From assembly GCA_002914845.1 (NCBI GenBank), contig JXTC01000081.1, forward strand, positions 284,843 to 348,842: 64,000 nucleotides of DNA. Direction: 5' to 3'. Position numbers and translations under genes: made by a program. This stretch comes from Trema orientale (Eukaryota; Streptophyta; Magnoliopsida; Rosales; Cannabaceae). Positions 47,701-59,234 of this stretch are shown here, piece after piece; the stretch's first letter is position 1, and each line of letters starts with the position of its first letter. Below the pieces are notes generated by a model. That model was not told the DNA's origin, searched no databases, and saw only the letters and a program-made list of their open reading frames with translations.

Positions 47701-47781
47701 CATATATACATGTATTATATTTTGTTTTGGGTATTTATCTTTGATAAGTTTTCTCTTTCTTGAATTCTTGGGTGCAGTTGA
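32785..47781 (+). CDS. SHP1: C-class MADS-box transcription factor, PLENA/SHATTERPROOF type
   Basis: Type II MIKC MADS-domain factor, expected to bind CArG boxes in the nucleus and act in carpel, ovule and fruit identity. Coding exons: 32765-33011 (first ATG 32830; in-frame ACG 32785), 37121-37202, 46440-46501, 46606-46705, 46802-46843, 47129-47170, 47321-47535, 47778-47781. From the ATG this gives 242 residues, usual for the family; from the ACG, 257. The MADS domain ([20 protein letters not shown]...) is intact. The K region includes [19 protein letters not shown] and [16 protein letters not shown]. The C-terminus has a Gln-rich run, RSFLPV and DQTGFQLV. The details [22 protein letters not shown] and ELQNHN fit the PLE/SHP branch better than euAGAMOUS. 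Intron 6 appears to use a GC donor. I infer function from the family only. Orthology to SHP1 is supported by the neighbouring GAUT15 gene. Confidence 0.93.
34601..34637 (+). promoter_or_regulatory. Two LFY-consensus CCAATG sites
   Basis: CCAATG at 34601-34606 and at 34632-34637, 31 bp apart, fit the LEAFY core CCANTG. The core is short and will occur by chance. What makes these more credible is their position inside this intron and their closeness to the CCAATCA pair. Confidence 0.45.
34872..34957 (+). promoter_or_regulatory. Twin G-box and paired CCAATCA module
   Basis: CACGTG occurs at 34872-34877 and again at 34879-34884, one base apart. CCAATCA occurs at 34907-34913 and 34951-34957. A pair of CCAATCA boxes is a recognised conserved feature of the regulatory intron in AGAMOUS-lineage genes across eudicots. 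Here the spacing is 44 bp from start to start. The G-boxes are my own observation and could bind bZIP or bHLH factors. Confidence 0.6.
36954..36963 (+). promoter_or_regulatory. Perfect CArG box near the intron 3' end
   Basis: CCATTTTTGG fits CC(A/T)6GG exactly, 158 bp before the second coding exon. CArG boxes bind MADS-domain proteins, so it could serve auto- or cross-regulation. CArG boxes are also known in the homologous intron of AGAMOUS. Confidence 0.5.
38200..38222 (+). repeat. Host short tandem repeat at the insertion site
   Basis: GTTTTCTTGAAGCTTTTTT occurs just left of the LTR element (from about 38200) and again immediately right of it (43721-43739). The right copy begins with the GTTTT target duplication. 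Before the insertion the intron thus held two direct copies about 23 bp apart, and the element inserted at the start of the second. Confidence 0.75.
38228..38700 (-). repeat. 3' LTR of the gag-pro element
   Basis: The LTR on the left of the element, downstream in element sense. It pairs with 42684-43720, which shares the long block with 'gtggttcagcctttcgaac'. The two copies differ at scattered positions. Confidence 0.9.
38701..40034 (-). other. Non-coding interior part of the gag-pro element
   Basis: Between the protease remnant and the 3' LTR there is no recognisable domain. A stretch near 39170-39310 is rich in CGA/TCGAAC words ('ctcgaac', 'cgaacac'). The frame at 39651-39914 (+) shows no family resemblance. 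Confidence 0.55.
40035..42596 (-). pseudogene. gag-protease polyprotein, Tat-like, frameshifted
   Basis: Reading the - strand: an Arg/Glu-rich gag N-terminus (42366-42596, [17 protein letters not shown]), a charged segment (41869-42129), the retrotransposon-gag core (41522-41788; [20 protein letters not shown] then GAKKWF), a region with [13 protein letters not shown] (41072-41326), and a pepsin-type retroviral protease (40035-40589) with [14 protein letters not shown]. In the protease the usual DTG/DNG triad reads DDG. The protease style resembles Tat-lineage gypsy elements. Frameshifts and stops separate the segments, so no full polyprotein can be made. Confidence 0.85.
42684..43720 (-). 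repeat. 5' LTR of the gag-pro element, with nested MITE
   Basis: The right-hand LTR, upstream in element sense, is interrupted by a 552-bp hAT MITE at 42875-43426. It ends GCGTAACA, followed by the target duplication GTTTT. Confidence 0.9.
42867..43434. mobile_element. hAT-type MITE nested in the LTR
   Basis: The element runs 42875-43426 with ends TAGGGGTAGCAATTC and, inverted, GAATTGACACCCCTA. It is flanked by the perfect 8-bp duplication CTTTCAGT (42867-42874 and 43427-43434), the hAT hallmark. Subterminal regions are packed with GGGTCGGGTT and GACACGA words. There is no coding sequence. The frames at 42789-43022 and 43209-43418 are by-products of these repeats. Confidence 0.92.
44200..46367 (-). 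mobile_element. Solo LTR of the Tekay-like family in the MADS intron
   Basis: It begins TGTCATGACCC and ends GAATTTTACA on the + strand, matching the termini and internal order of 57027-59157. Shared features are the 'cagtggcaga' start, a 'ggtgagcat' block near 44650, and a GC-rich island at about 45900-46140. The 5-bp flanks (CTACT and ATATT) do not match clearly, so it may have formed by recombination between elements or its TSD has decayed. No internal domain is present. Confidence 0.78.
47171..47320 (+). other. Putative GC-AG intron of the MADS gene
   Basis: Exon 6 must end at ...GCAAAG (47170) to join IAENER in frame, as in all relatives. The next bases are GCCGGT rather than GT. The acceptor AATTCAG at 47320 is normal. 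The nearest GT (47175) would add five bases and bring an early stop. Confidence 0.65.
47536..47777 (+). other. Terminal intron splitting the last Val codon
   Basis: CTTGT|GTAAG at 47535/47536 and GGGTGCAG|TTGA at 47777/47778 join as CAA CTT GTT TGA, ending the protein in QLV. An intron at this exact place is characteristic of AGAMOUS-lineage genes. If it is not removed, the frame reads GTG TAA and also ends in QLV. Confidence 0.75.
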
Positions 47782-49919
47782 AGTGCAGGAGAAAAGGAAG
47801 GAGACTCGGCTTTCTTTGCCTGCTCTCTTTCTGTATTCTAATATATCTGTCGTTGCCATTAAGCTGCTTATGTATATGTGACGCAAACCAGTATAGCGTT
47901 TCCCACTATATAGACCATAAAGGGGCCGTTAGAATTTTCTCTGATAGACTTTTAAGTCTGGACTATTTGTTAGCTATGCACCGAACTTTATTATGCACCC
48001 CATGTTAACATAATCCAACTTGGCTCTCAGTAACCCAATTCTATCCATTATGGCTCTGTGGAACTAGCTGAATAATTTTGTGGCCGTTTCCTGCTTTGAG
48101 ATATATATATATATATATATGCATGCATACATGATTAGAATGCACATTTAATATACTAATCAAAAACATGAAAAGTCATTCAGTATATTTGAATCCAATG
48201 TTACCACCAACTTTCTTGACTAGCTAGAGTCATCATGTTATTCTTCTATGGCAATCCCTTTTGGCATCTGATCAGTCTTGCTCGATAAGGATGCCGGCCA
48301 CATGGCCATGACAGGCATTTGTCCCATCATATACTAGAATATATACGTTAAATATTGTCAATTCACTGGCATAACTCTTAGTTGGAATTCACTAGCTGAA
48401 TTACCCAATTTAGAAGAGATCCATATTCGTTCGTGGAATATATAATCCCTACTTGACATTTTTAGTTTAAAGAAACTAGGGTGAGCTCGGTCGGTTTGGT
48501 CTGTTTTTCGGCTCAAACTGAAAACCGATCGATTAAAAAGTATGTATAAAAAAACTAACCAATTATTTAGTCGGTTCGGTCAGTTTTTAATAAAAAAAAA
48601 ATGAATATTTTAATTTTAAAAATGCTCGATTACTTTTGTCAGTTTTTTTAATTTTTTTTTACTTGTTTGGTCGGTCTTTCGGTTCAGTTAGTCACTTTTA
48701 CAGTTTAAACTGTTAAAAAATAATATTTTTTAAAAAAAATTATTGTGTTTCTTTCTTTTTTCAAAGAATGTTCTAAATTTAAACTAAAACTACTTGTGAA
48801 ATAGAAGTACAAAACAACTATAAGATCATAAATATGAAAATTCAAATGAATAAATATAGATTAGATATATAAATTAAAGTATTGATTCGGTCGGTTTTGA
48901 ACTGGTTAGTTTGGAGTTGAAAGGAAAACCGACCAAACAACGTTAGTTTTTTTACTTTTCGATTTTCGATTTTATCAGTTAAATTTTTTCTTTTATTACA
49001 GTTGGTCGGTTTGTTCAGTTTGATAGGTGTAACAGTTTTTTTGCACACTCCTAAAAAAAACCAATGTAACAACTTTGAATGTCACATTTATTTTTCCTCG
49101 TTACTTGACCTTGTTCCGTTTTCCCCACGTTCCTTTTACCAACCAAATAGTGCAATAGAAAATTTAAACCGCCAAGTAATTTGGAGTTGCGTTTTTTCGT
49201 TTATTTTTCTTCCACATGCCCAACTATGGCACTACGTTTATCCTCCATAGTTTCATCATTTTGAACTAAAATAGCGTCATTAGATGATGAACTATATTTT
49301 AATGCAAACCATCATCACGATCCAATGTAGGACGAACGGACATCATTCTAGTAAAGTTCCCAAAACTGCTTTTTCCATCAAAAACCCAAAACATTAGTTT
49401 AGAAACAAGCAACACCCTTAAGTTGTTTTTAGCATAATTTCCATAAAGGAATAGTGATCAAGTTCCTAAAGCTATGATAATACTTAGAAAGGACCAAAAA
49501 AAAAAAAAAAAAAAACTATTTTCACAGTATTTAAACTAAGGTGAAAGTGAGTCGTTATTTTCTAAATTTCAAGTACTAATGCTATTTGCATTGAAAAATA
49601 ACAACACGTATTACTTGTTATAAATAATTTGTGATAGAGACAGTAATATCACTTTTAAACCGGTTTCAAGAGTAAGTACTTTCTAATATCCAATTAAAAT
49701 TTACAATATTGTCAGAGCGCTACAATCATATAATATCTCCTGAAGGTTGGTACGTACTTTCATCTATTTTCTATTATGGACAAGAAAACATTACCGGTCC
49801 AGAGCTCAGCGTGAGCAGAGACTGAAGGCAACACCTTCTTCCCTCTGGTCCCAATCCGTGTCTCTGGTTTTTGTTCCAAAATGAATATATGTGAGAGAAT
49901 GAGAAAGCTTCTTTCTCTT
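47782..49919. other. Intergenic region between convergent genes
   Basis: Holds the 3' UTR of the MADS gene (from 47782, end unknown), TA repeats at 48101-48121, a hAT-like repeat at 48475-49035, and the 3' UTR of GAUT15 below 49920. No further gene is seen. Confidence 0.55.
48475..49035. repeat. hAT-like non-autonomous repeat (GGTCGGTTT-rich)
   Basis: Starts near TAGGGTGAGCTCGGTCGG and contains many CGGTCGGTTT and AAACCGACC words on both arms, like 480-695. The right end near GATAGGTGTAACA is not a clean inverted copy and no target duplication is clear. Confidence 0.4.
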
Positions 49920-52900
49920 TCATCCCATAACTCTACATTTTCTGACAAATTTGTTTGACAAATTTACATGTTTATTCCACAAGCCTCGAACCTCTGGAAC
50001 CCCAATCTCAAGCCACGGCTTTGCAGGGCCACTAAAATGTATGACTGCAGCGGTTTCCAGAAGTTCCCGATCACGAACGTCTGGAATGCGATAACCTAAA
50101 CCATCCACGTGGAATGATGGATCAATCGGATGAACATGACCCTCAAATGCAATCAAGGTGGGTGGAATTACTCCTGGATACCATAATCCCAAGCCATTTC
50201 TGAGGCTCTGCAAAATAATAGATGGACAAGAATCATAAACAATTAGAATTGAAACCATGGGTACTGAGATCAGGCAATCTGAGGAGATTCCATTTCTGCA
50301 ATCACTGTGCAGACATGCTGGACTTCCAGAACCGATTAGTAATTTTCTGCCATTGGATTTTGATTATCTGACATAACTACTCAAAATTTAACATTTCAGT
50401 ACCATTTATTCAAGTTGGGATATCGCTTACTTAAAGTTAGATGCTACATAGACGTATGCATTTATTATTTACATTCTTCCTTTTTGTATTTGTCTTCAGA
50501 GGCAAGAATAGGACATAAAGCTTCATCCTACTGTACCCATATCTTGAGTTCAACATGAGAAAAGAAGGCATCGAGAGACATTTCAAGCAGTCTTCACAAC
50601 CAGCTTACTAGTTTTAGACCAGAAGATACTTACAAGTTTCAACCATTGGTGGTAAGTAGCTGTGATGTTGGACGTCCTCCAAGCTTCCAGATCAAAGACA
50701 TTCATGCCATATAGCCATGCACAACGATCATGATCAAAGTTGGATGATATAACGGGGTGTGAAAAATTCAAGTAATCTTTGAATTTCCTCCCTGGACAGC
50801 AATCATCCCCACACCATGAATCAACAACTGCGCCAATAACTTTCTCATTAAGATCCATTTCCCACAAAGGCGATATGTCATGCTGTACTACAACATCATC
50901 GTCCAAGAACACAATCTTGTTGAGATTTGGAAACAGCTGTTTGGCCCATAAAAATCAGATGATATCATTACAAAATTCAAATTCAACATCATAGATTCGA
51001 TCAGGGAGGATTCTTTGAAGATTATAGAGTTTTTACCTCAGGGATATAAATTCGGAGATGATTCATTAGAGAAAGGCAACTGGGACTAAAAGCCTCTAAG
51101 TATCTTTTATTTTGACTCTCGTGTTCAAAATCTTCTTCTTTCAAATTATTGTAGTAACGACTCCATATCAAGTGATGAATCTCCAACATTTCTTTGACTT
51201 TCACATTAACTTCCTGAGACCAATCATATTGGTGCAGCCCCTTAACTTCCACAACTACTGACTTAATAGGATTGGTAGCAAACCAAGCATGCATTGGAGT
51301 ATACGTCTTCTTATCAGTAACTATGTGAAACACCAATTTTTCTGGATTGGCAGAGTTTTGGACTGTAGAAGAGACAACAACAGAGGCGGCTAGAATATTA
51401 TCAGTAAGTAGAACAAGGTGGTGGAAGGAAGGGTCAGAAAGGCGTGAAACATATTCTGGAGGAGGTAAACGAGATCGAGCCATGGCATTTACAGCATACT
51501 CTTCAGCTAACTTGAGGCATAAACAATGTAGGCTCTTGGGGACACCATGTGAAGCTAAATGCCAGTAAATAGATTCACGTTGTCTGGCTGATTGGACCTT
51601 GCGCTCCATTCTTGAGAGCTGCATATTAAGAAACCAACTCAGAAACGTAAGAAGTAAGCACTTGATATGATTCTGAGAATAATTAATTGCTGCATAAAAA
51701 CAGGAATTTATTACTCTAAACTGCATATCCCATCAACATAAATAATCCCAGCTCCGTTGGAAGTGAGACAAGTCACAGCTCAGTGTTAAGAAACCATAAA
51801 ATGTAGAGAATTCAAAATATTTGTTACCCGATAATTACATAATAGGTTAACCTATAACGTCACATTTTATCATTTGTTCTAAACAAGCAGAGACGGCAGA
51901 AAAAATCAACAATGCACTATTTTAAAGTCTGAATTTTACTCCATATTCTTAGTTTCAATCCTATGTCAATACAATATGGTTCCTTGTACAACTTTATTTA
52001 GTGAGCATTTGATGATTCTCTAAAGCCTTTACTAGAACATACTTCAATTAAGCTTAGACCTCTACTGAAACTTAAATCTCTAAATAGTGGCAACTCGATA
52101 AATTACAGATAGTAATTTGATTCAACCAGTTAGTTAATTTTCAATATCAAGCCTAGCGAAAATAGCAAGCAAACACTGTAATGGACAGGTATCCATATGG
52201 TAGAAAGTAATAATTCGCAAGAGATAATGTGCTGCAACATTCACAGTCTGCATAGAAGCAAAATGACAAACTGGATAACGATGGTTCAACAATTTTCTAC
52301 CACGAAGATGAAAAAATAAAAAATAAAAAATCCAGGCTGCCTAGTGCCTTGTGCCTAGTACGACCTCAAACGTGTCAACAGTCAGAGAAACGCTGTTTTA
52401 TTTTGACAAAAAGCCAAAGGGCCATAGCAGGTGGGTATGGGACACTTGACAACGGCGAAGCACTGCTGGGGCAAAAGAAACAACTTTCAAGTGATTGTGA
52501 ATGCAACTCTGCTTAAACTATATACTCTACTTTGGACCATATTTGTCTTTTACCGTCATATTTACACGTTCGTTTACATCCCTTATCCTCACAGTCCTTC
52601 AAAACTCGAAAAATTCAGGAGTACAAAACATACATGGACAAAAGGGTTCAATTAATCGTTACATGTCGATAATGTGATATAGATTGGTCCTGGGAAGCAG
52701 ACCGCGCAGACTACTCAACCCAATAAACACCAAAATATTGTAGAGATATGGGCTAACTCAAAAGTGTTAGGCTGCTACTATCTTGAGGTGTCATCACCTT
52801 TCAATCATGAAATTCACTAGGTACACACAAGAATGAATACTAATATAATGTGGAAAAGTAAAAAAGTCGGTAGGGTGAAAAAGACAGCAGGGTTATATAA

Positions 52901-54559
52901 TGTGTATATATACATATATAGTAGTAAGTACCATAGCCTTAGTCTTGAAAGCGAACGTCTTGATGTCTTGGCTTTTTGATGTCATCTCTCTCACAAGTTC
53001 GTCAAAAGATTCTATGCCTTCCTCATTATGAAGGTTAACTTCTTTGGCTTCTAGTAGTGCTCTTGTCAACTCATCCCTAAGCTTCTACAACACCACCCAA
53101 AAAAAAAAAAAGCAAAAACAAAACGATATATTAGATGATAACATCATAACCATCGATTCAATTATCAAAAAAATAAAAATAAAATCATAACCAATGATTC
53201 CATAATACCGCGTTGACGTGGGATAGCATCATCACCATATCAAAAAAGCTACTCCCAGTTGGTTTTTCTTTTTTTTTTTTTTTTCCTAGCGTTTTCCGGA
53301 GTATCATAAATGCGACTCCTTTTTTTAGTATTTACAAGGACATACTGAACAGTGGATATAGCCAAACGGGTTTTGCCCTTGGTTTGGAAAAAATGGAAAT
53401 AGTAAAATTTACGCCAATTATTGTAGTTCATGATAATTATCTTTTTATTTTTATTTTTTTCCGCACTCATGTAATATAATTAATGGCATTGAAAATTGAA
53501 ATAAAGTTGATCAAGTGGACGAGAATAATATGATTCGCACCCAACTAGCCACGTGTCACGCAAAAGCAACTGTTGGAAGTGGAATACCGACAATTCCTCC
53601 GAATGCGCTTATCCACACACACTGTATTAATGTATGTATTTTGCTAGGACGAAAATGCCATCACAGACTTCTTTTTTTTTTTATTTATTGAGAGGAAAAT
53701 TTCTAACTAATTCGTTTAACGAAAAATGCGTTATCCGGAAAAGTTGATCTGTAAATAGTTCTAACTATACAAATGAAAGTCACGTAATTAATGGGTTTTT
53801 TCAAAAAAAAAAAAAAGAAAAGAAATAACCGGAATAAAATGACTGAAAAATTCTGTCAAATTTAAAAGAATTCAACAAAATTGGGTCCAGAATACGACAA
53901 ACCATGCTAGTGGACCATCGTCCATTGAACACGTAGCAATCAGTCAAGTGCGTTATGTTTTTTCCAGCCCCCAATTGCGTAATTTTCAACAAAACTATTA
54001 AATAATTTTCATCCAGAATTCAAAAATGAAAAGGGCATTTTCGTCAATATAGAGATAAACCACTTACAAGAGACGAATCGCTCCCGCTGAAAAGCCCCCG
54101 TCCTATACAATCTGCGAAAGTAACAATAATAACAATTACTAACTAATTAATCAACTAAATTATGCAACAAAATGAATAAAAGGAAAATCAAATATAACTG
54201 ACTCATACAACAAGCTCAAAAAATATACACCAAAAAATTTGAAAAATTGAAAAATATATGTATTAAAATTCTACATCTTTGAGAGATTATTTAATCAATA
54301 AAAAAAAGAAAAAAAAAAGAGTGAAAAATATACCTAGAGTAGAAGAGCAATTGGAGGTGGATTCAAGGACGAGAAACGCAATTCGAACGAAGAGGAAGGG
54401 CAAAACAATCCCTAGCACCAGAAGCACCGGGAGAAGAGTCCGAGCCGTAATAGTCCGCCTAGTCGCCGTCGGCGTGAATGTCGCCGGAGATCCCTTTCCG
54501 GCGCCGGAGCTCGAAATCGTGACCCTCTTTATCCCCGAAGTCGAGATGTAAAACTTCAT
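49920..54559 (-). CDS. GAUT15: GAUT15-like galacturonosyltransferase
   Basis: Glycosyltransferase family 8, GAUT clade; expected to be a Golgi type II membrane protein acting in pectin synthesis. Exons in order: 54334-54559, 54068-54111, 52932-53084, 51037-51618, 50634-50936, 49920-50207, all with GT-AG borders and consistent phases. They give 531 residues, near the family's length. The N-terminus ([19 protein letters not shown]) has a membrane anchor at about residues 41-66. Catalytic features: LDDDVVVQ (residues 346-353; the DXD-type metal-binding site), CCPGRK, GMNVFDL (412-418) and HFSGPAKPW (493-501). The N-terminus and DCIGRGLF segment match GAUT15 rather than other GAUTs. Biochemical activity of GAUT15 itself is not certain. 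The gene looks intact. Confidence 0.95.
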
Positions 54560-54775
54560 GACTTTGTTATTTCTCCCCAGTTACTACTAATTTCAATAAT
54601 TTGTCTCCACACTTCCATGAATATATATATATATATATATCAACGATTCGAGAACCAGTAAACTCAGTACTCCGATCGATCCAATATATAAGATCTACTG
54701 TCCGTACACAAAAATGGATTAGATAAAATCAGAGAATGAAAAATCAGTGATTAATTTGAAGAAGAAGAAACATAC

Positions 54776-54835
54776 CTGAGAGAGAGGGAGATAGGGAGAG
54801 AGAGAGAGGTGTGAGTGAGTCACGGACTCGATTCT
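54776..54835 (-). other. 5' UTR exon of GAUT15
   Basis: On the - strand a CT-rich leader ends CTCTCTCAG|GTATGT at 54776/54775, a strong donor about 215 bp upstream of the start codon. This suggests a leader intron. The acceptor is not fixed (candidates lie near 54585-54595). An unspliced leader would contain an extra ATG at about 54630. The upstream border given is approximate. Confidence 0.5.
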
Positions 54836-57021
54836 TTGGCTCCTCCTCTAACATAAATTTTCGAAAGAGGCTCAAACAAATATCACGCTCTCACTCTTAT
54901 ACTATACTTGTCCACTGGATTATATACATATTTATTTATTTATTTGGAATTTAAATAAAATAAAAATAAGATTAATTAACTAAAAAATAATAAAAATATA
55001 AAATATAAAATTCAGAGAAAAAGTGGGGAAAAAGCCAAAACCAAAGCCGCGTTCAAAGCCGCGGGAATGGAGAAGGCAATTATGCTGCATAAGATAAGAG
55101 TAAGAGTAGGAGTGAGTGAGCGAGTGAGTGAGTGAGTGTGAGCTTAGTTGAGTTGAAATGACGGTTTTGTCCTTGCGTTTTAATCTAATGTCACCGACAA
55201 TTTGCGCAGTCTTTACACGCGTCGTACTCTTCCTTCTGCCCTTTGCTTTCTTCGGGATGAGTTACAGAGAATTCTCTAGTTGATCTCCCTTCTCTCTCAG
55301 TGTGTTAATCATATACTAGGAAAATGTGATATTTCTTATTAATTAAAATTGTGGAAATTAATTAAAGAAGGGTGTTTTCAAATTTCAATCTATGTTTGAT
55401 TTTATGTAAGTTGGCCATAATAAAGTGGAATTTCTTGAGCTTTCAATAAGAAAGAAAAATAAAAATTAGTTTCCATGCTTAATTGATCTCCGTTCTTTTT
55501 TCCTTTTTTTGAGCAGAATGGGGAATCCATTGCGTCATCTCTCAAATTTAGGAGTTGACTTACAATATTAAATATATATTGTCCTTCCTTTGGTGCAACG
55601 AGGCATAAACGCCATTACATCATTTGATTCATTGGGTTAGATTAGGCCATTTTTCTCTGGGTCAAATTTAATTCACCTAATAGAATCGATGATATATACA
55701 ACTTAAGACGAACTCTCCATTAAAATTATCGGTCCACTTAATTGGTGTTGTTTTATAGTACTGCATCACAGCACAGATGATTATTTTCTTTCAAGTGAAA
55801 CATACGTCTAAATGTTTTTCTTACTCACAAACTAATATAAACTTTTATCGTAGTATAGATTTAATCAGATTAGTAAACACACTACAGTCCACATTCTTTT
55901 ATATATATATATATATATAGAGGTTTTTTTTTTTTCTTCCAAAGTGTACATATATAGAGGTTTAAAGTTCGAAAAGTCACATTTTATATATATATGAATA
56001 TATATATGTATCATAAAAAAATTACATGAATCTTGATTAATGTATATTTAGGAAATTTGGTTTGGCTAATAAAAAGAGCAGCCATATATTTTCAATTGCC
56101 ATTTGCAATATTTATGTTTGAAATATTCTCCAAGGAGAATATTTATTGTATTTTATCTATTTTCGCCAAACGGATGCGGTACCTCCTATATTATCTTTTT
56201 GAACATTTTCTTGCATTAAAAAAGAATAAAATTGTCACTAGTCCAATTATTATTTCCAATTGGGAATTAATGAATGAATATGGCAGTGAAAGCAAAGGAG
56301 GATAGCAATGATAGAATAATTCCTTATGGGCATGTTGGAGTTGAGGACAAATGCATGACACGACAGTTTTCAATGATGAATTTGATCATATAAAACACAA
56401 TTATATATATATGTATATGTATATATACACATATATATATATACACATATATATGCCCACGCATACACACTGGCTTACTTTTATGAGTGGATTAATTTCA
56501 GGTTCTTATAACCCGTTATACGTATAGGACTTTATAAACTTAAAACACGTATCAACTTGTTTTTATACATACGTAACGTACGTCTGAACAAATCATGCAC
56601 CAACAATATGTCTTCCCTTGATTTCTACTGATCATTTCGTTTACTATGAAATCACAAGTGCTATAGTACCGAGGTTTCATTAATAAATTTATACATACAC
56701 ATGCATACAGGTGCACATATATTAACGTATATAGGATGGCACTCTTTATATATACATTACTGGACCCTTTTTTTTTCCGAAGGACATTTAACTGGACCTT
56801 ATTTAAATGTATCTACACATATATGTATTGCATATATAGATTGGGATCCATATATTCCTTTGCATTATTATGTCACACCAGGGTGAAGTAACTTATTCTG
56901 TCTAACTAGTTGTCTATTTTTCGCTCTACGTACTGGTTGCCGTTCCTATAAAATTAGTACTTTAATACAACTTAGATACGCATAATGAGAGCATGGAACC
57001 TATCTTGAACCGATATCTATA
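54836..57021. other. GAUT15 upstream region, gene-free
   Basis: Contains the presumed GAUT15 promoter on the - strand, a GTGA/GAGT microsatellite at about 55107-55142, TA/CA repeats at about 55900-55920 and 56400-56455, and no recognisable gene. The frame at 56033-56305 shows no family resemblance. Confidence 0.5.
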
Positions 57022-57026
57022 TAGTT

Positions 57027-59157
57027 TGTATCACGACCCAAACTCTGGGTTAGTGGCAGAAAGAGAATTTCACAATTAGAAATTCAAAAGTTGTTTTAGA
57101 AAAATTTATAAAAATAATTTTAAAGTAAAATTTTCACAGTTTTGTAAACCATTAGACATATATTATTAAATAAATTTATTAAAATAAACCAAGCATCATC
57201 ATCAGCAGTCTCACAATCCAGCACACTAATTATACAGACCGAGTCTGTGAAACAGACCCTTAAGTATTCAATACAAGCCAAGATAAATAACAAAGTTATT
57301 TTACGTAGTTACCAATTTCCAGCAAGGTAACTAACTTCTCACTACTCTGTTCTCAAGTCTCCAAAATCACACCGAGTACTACCTGAGAGGGGAAAGGTAA
57401 AGGGTGAGCATTCACATGCTCAGTAGGAATTTAATTACTTTTTAGATAGATGCAATATCTCAAACCAGCATGGTTAGTACCTTTAAATCTATTTATAAAT
57501 CAAGTTTATAAATTATTTGGTGTCCAAAATAGTTACATAATAAAAACCAAAACTAAATCTACATAATTATACATATCATACATCAACAAGAATATAAGTG
57601 AGCTTTCATCCTCCTATTACGGCTCTGTGATACCTCTGTACCAGAGGTACCCAGCATCCTGACACTGCCCGTATACGTATCAGTAAAAACCTGCGCAAGG
57701 GCACATAGCACTACAGCAACTCGCCAGCGATCTAAAAATACCGCGATGCTATAATGGAACTCAAGTGTGTGATTCTATGGTATGTACAACATGTAATTGT
57801 ATACAACAACCATGCATCCAATATTCAAGTCATGCTTTAAAATCCAACTTAGTATTATTCTAGGATTTACTGTAATATAGGCAGCACACTGCTGTTTTAC
57901 CCCAAAATTACAGTGTAAAAATATGTATAATAATTCACATAGTCCAATCCCAGTATAACCCAATAATTTGCAGTATTTAATCAAACCATCATAAATTTAC
58001 GATTTTTCATAAATAATTTTAATGCAATAAAAATTCAAAATAGATATAAAAATCAGGTAATTTAACCCCTACCTCGATATGGTAGTAATACCAGGCCAAT
58101 GACGCTCGAATAATCCCCCGTTGGTCACTCAGGTGTTTAAATGGCAGTTTCCAGTTCCAGGTAAGTCCACTTGAAAAAGTGACCTTTTAACCGGAGCTTC
58201 AAATACAGAATCAGAGGCCACCACTGAATTCAGAGCATCTAAATACTAGGTTAGAAAACATGTCCCAGTGCAGGAGCAGCCCGTGGCGCGCAAACGGTGC
58301 AATTTGTGTTACGAAATTCTAATTTTTGTTCCATAATAAAACATAATTGTATTTTATATCAAAATTCATGTTTCAGTCCAAATTCGAAGTCAGAACTCAG
58401 TTTCGAGGTCCTTAGAATTAGTTACACTCAAAAATCCGAGAATTACATAAATACCACTTTTTGAAAATAATTAGAAAAAAATCCTCTTTTTCTAATTACT
58501 TTTTACCGCACTTTCGATTATCATTTTTACTTTTACTAACCGTAATTATTTATCATTTTTAACCTTCTTTCACCTCATATATTTACCTCAGGTAAACAAA
58601 TTACTTAACCAAAATAATTACGTAAATATCACCTTTTACATAGTTGGTAAAAACGGTAAAAGTGGTGAAAATCTTACGAGAGATGAATTTCATCGAGTAA
58701 CCACTTGGAGATGGTTGGCGACGACAAGATGAGACTCCACTCGTTAGAGGTGTCGACGGCCGTCGTCAGATGGCGCGCCGGTGGCAGGAAAACTGCGCCG
58801 GAGGCGGAATCTTCACAGGGTTACTGCAGCATCGTCCAGTGGTGAAACAGCTCGGGACTAGTGGCATCCAGTTTGTCTGTGACGGCTCTTCAACGCCGGG
58901 TGACGCGTAGTCAGAACTGGGCGGTGGTGATGGCATGGCAGAGCTCCAACAGAAACTGTTGTTTCTCTCTTTTTTCAGGACCCCTTTATGTGAGAATTTG
59001 AGAGATTTTGGGGGTTTTAAAGAAAAATTCGGGCACTGTTGCAAAATATTATAATATTCCAGATATTTGTATTATTTAAATCCGAAAATACATATTTACA
59101 TCAATGCCATTAAGCTTTAAAAGCCCAAAATGCCCTTATTTAAAACCAGTTTTTACA
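57027..59157 (-). repeat. 3' LTR of the Tekay-type element
   Basis: A 2131-bp LTR; on the + strand it starts TGTATCACGACC and ends AGTTTTTACA. The related unit starting at about 63939 (TCTATCATGACC) is the 5' LTR. A GC-rich island at about 58690-58980 matches in position the islands of the two solo LTRs. Confidence 0.9.
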
Positions 59158-59234
59158 TCCTCTCTCTCTTAAAGGAATTTCGTCCTGAAATTCGAATACA
59201 ACACAAGCGTTAAAGTACAACTTCAAGCTGAAAG

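Noticed and set aside
47760-48008. An 82-codon frame beginning near the last MADS acceptor, as an extended C-terminus
   Set aside because: Proper splicing at 47777 gives GTT TGA at once. The family ends in QLV or similar, so this is 3' UTR.
54279-54551. A 90-codon frame on the + strand
   Set aside because: It is antisense to GAUT15 exon 1, whose - strand translation matches the GAUT15 N-terminus and membrane anchor.
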